From the NCBI GenBank assembly GCA_033064195.1, contig JARBJD010000002.1:62001-126000 (forward strand): a stretch of DNA of 64,000 bases. The letters run 5' to 3'. The DNA comes from Blattamonas nauphoetae (Eukaryota > Preaxostyla > Oxymonadida). The position numbers and the translations under genes were made by a program. This document shows, piece by piece, positions 59,846-64,000 of this stretch. The notes beneath the pieces are model-generated. The model did no database searches, was not told where the DNA came from, and was given only the letters and a program-made list of their open reading frames with translations. Positions within the stretch are counted from its first letter, which is position 1; each line of letters begins with the position of its first letter.

Positions 59846-60100
59846 TAATATGAGTAATTACGCAAAAATAAATGTGGAGAGTGCTTTAGAATGAACGCTT
59901 GGGAGATAAATAGCTCGGTTGACTCGAGAAAAAGCCAGCAATGGGTGGTCAAGAAAGCGATTGTTCCAGGTTTTAACCTCTTTCAGCACAGAATGTTCAT
60001 GTTCTTCTACAAGAGATGCCCGATTTGTCCATTGAAACAGCTTTTTGAGAATACTTCTTTCTCTGTACTGAGAATGTCGGTCCGATCGACAGTTCGAACG

Positions 60101-61137
60101 ATGAATTTGGCACTCGACGATGTTATCCATCAATCTCGTGGTCCTAACCGCCGTAACCAAAGACCTGGTTCAGCTCCTCGTCAGGGTCCTCGCCAACAGC
60201 CCTTCCAAGGTGGTCGCGGAGGTGGAAGAATGAATGGTGTTCGACCTGGACAAACAATTGTCATGAACGATTCTCGTGGTCGTCCAGCTCAGTTTGCACT
60301 GGTTCAGGTTGGGGGTGGGGGAGGAGGTCGTCGTGGAGTTCCAATGCAACCACAATATCAGCAACGCCAAATGCGAGTTGTCCCACAAAGACAACCTCGA
60401 TTCGAACCTGTCTCAGCGAGAGTGTGTTCACATATTTGATCTCACATGTTCTGCTCTTCTGCTCCTGTGGATGCACTATTTGGTGATTTATCTCATCTCG
60501 CATCAACACGACGCTCATTTTCCACATTCTTCAGCCTGCTCCTCGCCGCGGCGGAAATCAACGGGGGCGCCCCATTCGTCAGGCACCTGAGCGTCAACGT
60601 GGGCCAGCTGGGACAAAAGTTCTCATCTCTAACCTCCACTTCGACGTCGACGAAGCCACACTGAGAGTTTGCACACATCCTTTTCTCCGTCGCTTGTTGT
60701 CCATTTGTTGCGGATGTCTCCATTCTTTCCACTAATTGCCACCCCTTCAATCGTCTCATCGCCCATTGATTCTTTCACCGCACACTTTTCTTGTGCAGGA
60801 GAAATTCGCGACTTACGGTCAGATTGTGTCGATTGATATCAAATTTGACTCGAATGGACGCTCAACTGGTGACGCAGAAGTTGTTTTTTCCAAGCGCAGT
60901 GATGCAGAGAACATTGTCAGTCTTTTTTCAGGTTTGTTTCAAGAATCCTTATTCATCAAATATCTCTCTCATTCGAAGGTATCAAGATCAATGATCAAGC
61001 GATTTTCGTGTCATTAGCCTCAACTGGCAAAGGTCGCAATTCTAAAGTTACAAAAACCGCAGAACGTTTGATAAATCACTTTCCTCCTTATTCATTTAGA
61101 ACTCGACCTCGAACTGCAAAATTATCGTTCTCAATGA
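60101..61137 (+). CDS. ALYREF: ALYREF/Yra1 mRNA-export adaptor, five exons
   Basis: Exons: 60101-60421, 60535-60666, 60799-60931, 60979-61065, 61100-61137; 236 residues. ALYREF loads on spliced mRNA through TREX and hands it to the NXF1 export receptor. The start MNLALDDVIHQSRGPNRR is the UAP56-binding motif, followed by an Arg/Gly-rich region (QGGRGGGRMNGVRPG). The RRM has RNP2 KVLISNLHFDV and RNP1-region GDAEVVFSKRSDAENIV. The last two exons end AEQLDLELQNYRSQ, the C-terminal UAP56-binding helix, which fixes the last intron (61066-61099). Introns run 34-132 nt, the two around the first RRM exon being the longest. An upstream open frame from 59891 is not needed. Confidence 0.93.
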
Positions 61138-61230
61138 TCTCTGAGACATTGTTCTGGCAACAGAGATGTATTCTTCATTTCATTCAGGACTTTATTCCAT
61201 CATCTTTTAAACAGAAAGCACCAAAAAATA

Positions 61231-62405
61231 CTATGTCTTTTTGAAGAAAGCGAACAGAGTTGGTTGGTTCTTTTCTGTTTTTTTCGGACGCGGCGCGGAT
61301 TGTTGCGGGGTTTTCTTTGAGAGTAATGATTGAGATTTTGGAGGTATAGAACTAGGAGGAGATTCTTCTGTGAGTTGGCTTGATGCAGTTTGGCTATTTA
61401 ATTGGCTAGTTTTTCCACCTAATAACTTTGAATTTTCATCATCTGAATCATCTTCGTCATCTGAAAGAACCATTTTCTTGCTGGGAGATGTAGGAGTGTC
61501 TCGTTTCTGCCCGATGATCTTTGGGAGCTTTGTTTGTGGATTTTGAGTTGGTGCATGTCCCACACTGGGGTGTTCGGCCTGATTAGATGAGGGTTTGACT
61601 ATTGGTTTGCTGGGAGTCGAAGTGGGGGTGAAAGTCTTCTGTTCCTTGTTCGACATGGTTCGTTGTGGAGACATCGGTGGGGAAGCGAAAGACCGGTGTT
61701 GGGAAGTCGATAATTGTGAGTGTTTGGAAAAAGATGACGAATTTAGGTGAGATCCGGGCGGTGTTCTGATCGTTTCGACTTCAGAATCTGGAGGGAGATA
61801 TTGGTTGAACCCTTTGATGACATAATCTTCAATCTGGAGATTTTCGCTTATGGAAGATGATAAAACCAAAAGGACGAACAGTGGTACCCATGACGATGGT
61901 TGTTCTCGCATAGCAGACCAAACATTTGTTTCATCTTTCAACATGACTGTGGGGTTTTCTGCAACATCATTGGACTGAGAAGATGTAGACAATTGTTTGG
62001 GAGCAAGGCTATAGACATATGTACTCACAATATTGGCTTTATCCAGAGAGTGAAATGCTTCTGAGAAAGTGAAGATGATGCATGTGTAAAAACGAAAAAG
62101 AGGCGAAAATATCAAGGCAAAAAAGACCAACCTTCATCAAGCAACAACACAGATGTTGATTTGTTGGATTTCACAACTACATAATGGATTGCTTGAAGAT
62201 TCTCCTTGTTTTGATCATAGAACGCTTGTAGTTGCCTGTTTTAACAATTTAAAATAAAAGTGGGAGAAATGAACAGAAAAGCAGATGATTAGAAATACTG
62301 TCGAGCCTCTTGAACGGTTATCGAAAAGATTGAACGGAGATTGTTGACATTTAGAACTCTTCCATCATCAAGAAGAGCACTGGATAGAAAGGCGGTATAA
62401 TCCAT
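61231..62405 (-). CDS. POLD3: DNA polymerase delta subunit p66-like (POLD3) with PIP box, three or four exons
   Basis: Exons 62405-62299, 62235-62132 and 62060-61231, with a probable extra 54-nt in-frame intron at 61834-61887; about 328 residues. The N-terminus (MDYTAFLSSALLDDGRVLN ... FSITVQEARQ) and HYVVVKSNKSTSVLLLDE then ANIVSTYVYSLAPKQL follow the winged-helix start of POLD3, which bridges the B-subunit. A long Ser/Pro/Lys-rich disordered region leads to the last residues QPTLFAFFKKT, a clear PIP box (QxxLxxFF) for binding PCNA during lagging-strand synthesis and repair. Sequence identity is low, as usual for this subunit, so the call rests on the N-terminal pattern plus the PIP box. Confidence 0.75.
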
Positions 62406-62612
62406 GTTCTTGGAATTGATGCTTCAGTTGGTTTTGGTGAAACGTTTGAATTTGGCTTGAATGGATCAATCCATCATCACGTTCATTGGAGCAAAAGTCA
62501 GACTTTGAGAAACCATTTGACCTGTTTTTGGAGATCACACAAACTTGTGGAGTTGGAGAAATACAACTAAAATAAAGATTCGAAGACTGAAATGAGAGAA
62601 AAATAAGAAGCC

Positions 62613-64000
62613 TCACAACAGGCCAAACATCCCTTCTTCTTCCAAAAGATGATCAATCGCAACTGAAGGATCCATCTCCGAATTCTCAACCTTTGTAAGC
62701 TTCTTAATCCCTCTGCTGATTGTGGCTTTCCGGTATCGCTCATCTTCCTCCTTTCGCCTTCGCTCTTCCTCAGCCCTCTTGTCAGCCACGGATTTCTTCT
62801 TCATCGCATTCACTTCGTTCAACTGCTTCCGCTGAGCTGCCTGCACGCGCTGACGTCGAATCCGGGCTTCATTCGACAACACATCTTCATCTTGAACTTT
62901 TTTAGCTGACGATGAGAGAAGAAAGAACATAAAAAAGGAAAAATGAGACGGTTTCGGAGATGAGACAACAATAACTCGACATGAAAAGACGAGAAATGAA
63001 CGAATAACAAACCATTCAGCTTGGCGACTCGGATGTCAGCACTCCGCTGAGCACCCTGCGCATTCTGAGCATAGCGTCGCTCTTCGCGGGCGGCACCGTC
63101 GTCGGCGAGGAGTCTGTTGCGCTGTCGGATGGCTTCGGCTTCTTCTCTCATCTTCGCAAGTTCCTGCATCTTCTCTGAGAGGGATTGGGAGGAGAGGATG
63201 AAGGGATGGGTGAGGAAGGAAGAAAGTGGGAAGGAAGGATGTGAGGAAAGAGAGGAGTTGTGTAAGAGAAAGACAATTGAAATGAATGATTGTGGATGAA
63301 AACGGTGCAATTCAAGAAAAAGCAAGAAATCAGACTGTTCTGTTGTGTCGATATTTTGCTGTGCATTTCACGAGCTGCTGAATTATACTTCGCCTGCGCT
63401 TGTTTCTCAGCCTCAGCTGCAGCCTTTGCTTTCAACTCTCGTCTGAGAAATGAACGACATCAAAAGAAGATGAGGAGGAAGAAAAGTTCTATTGAACCAT
63501 AAAAAAGATCAGAAAAGACAAAATGTGGGTGTGACGACGATGCATACGTTCTTTGTTCTTCCTGCTCCTTCCTCTCTCTCATCCTCGTTACAAAATCAAT
63601 TCTGGCCTTCAGTTCGTCCTCCTTCTCCACCTTCTCCCCGACAATCTCCCTCCTCTTCTTCTCCCTCTCTGCCTCTCTCTTCTCTGTCTCCATCCGCAGC
63701 CTCTCTTTCAGCTCAGCCAAGCTCATCTCATCCAACAATCCATGCCCAGCGACTTTCGAAGAATCAAACACTTTCACCTGTCCTTCAGTTTGAGGGACAA
63801 GTTCGAGAGCACGGATCTGTTTGATGAGTTCTCGTCGTTCTTCCATCTCTTTCTGTCGCTGTTGAGCTGCTTCCTCAAGCAACCTCGATTGGTCGCTCGC
63901 AATTTGGGCAGCGATTGCTCTCTTCTTCTCCTTGATCCCACTTTGCGCCTGCTGGACGGCGATTTTGGTGTTGATTGCTTGATCTTCTGCCTTCTCCTTC
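62613..64000 (-). CDS. CFAP99: CFAP99-like ciliary coiled-coil protein (5' end outside window)
   Basis: Exons: 64000-63548 (continues beyond the window), 63442-63336, 63174-63013, 62905-62613; introns 105-161 nt, longer than most here. The product is almost all charged helix (Glu, Lys, Arg, Ala, Gln). The stretch IRALELVPQTEG, KVFDSSKVAGHGLLDEMSL and AELKERLRME is close to the conserved core of cilia- and flagella-associated protein 99. The C-terminus continues as coiled coil and ends DHLLEEEGMFGLL. CFAP99 is an axonemal accessory protein; its presence fits the dynein gene in this window. Without the N-terminus the assignment stays probable. Confidence 0.65.

Noticed and set aside
59891-60100. 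70 extra N-terminal codons for ALYREF
   Set aside because: The UAP56-binding motif normally starts the protein and an ATG lies right before it (60101); the upstream part has no family match.
61138-61244. Longer C-terminus for ALYREF by read-through to 61244
   Set aside because: Splicing at 61066-61099 yields the conserved C-terminal helix and an earlier stop.
1-64000. Mobile elements, virus-like elements, CRISPR, tRNA and rRNA genes
   Set aside because: Scanned for reverse transcriptase, integrase, transposase and capsid motifs, terminal repeats and structured RNA; nothing convincing found by eye.

Overview
This is a compact eukaryotic nuclear window with about 27 protein genes on both strands. 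It has spliceosomal introns, a standard genetic code (TAA, TAG and TGA all end genes), ER signals (a C-terminal HDEL), a Pol II CTD with heptads, an axonemal dynein and a CFAP99-like protein. The organism is therefore a flagellated protist. Many tiny introns, very short gene spacing and moderate GC suggest a deep-branching flagellate such as a metamonad, but the species cannot be fixed from sequence alone. I saw no transposon, retroelement, CRISPR array, tRNA or rRNA.

Layout. 1-6.5 kb: partial amino-acid transporter (-), V-ATPase subunit C (+), an orphan (+) and a large unrecognised protein (-). 6.5-27 kb: PDI-like protein with HDEL (+), Sra-1/CYFIP with a polyproline tail (-), and a 13.4 kb single-exon axonemal dynein heavy chain (-). 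27-36 kb: orphan of eight exons (+), LSG1 GTPase (-), exosome RRP45 (+), an RRM/CCCH RNA-binding protein (-), SPX-SLC13 phosphate transporter (+). 36-44 kb: RPB1 (+) and an F-box protein (+). 44-54 kb: hexokinase (-), membrane protein (-), coiled-coil/MATH-like protein (+), Aha1/Hch1 (-), PUS1 (-), SDR oxidoreductase (+), DNAJC17-like J-protein (-). 54-64 kb: unknown protein (-), legumain (+), proline-rich scaffold (-), ALYREF (+), DNA polymerase delta p66-like (-), CFAP99-like (-, runs off the window).

Most genes had to be joined across introns by hand. I place about 86 introns, mostly 25-60 nt, with donors often GTTTGT or GTATGT-like. Nearly every junction keeps the reading frame and family similarity. 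At least three, and probably four, introns use GC-AG, and several are under 30 nt. Divergent neighbours often start 12-100 bp apart, so promoters must be tiny and shared.

The genes do not form one pathway. Two themes recur: RNA work (RPB1, ALYREF, RRP45, PUS1, LSG1, the RRM/CCCH protein, DNAJC17) and cytoskeleton or cilia (dynein, CFAP99-like, Sra-1, the proline-rich scaffold). No clear new multi-gene system was found. The most unusual items are the Sra-1 polyproline fusion, the scaffold with a matching acidic-proline tail, the YSPTSPA CTD lacking Ser7, and the small-intron and GC-AG splicing biology.
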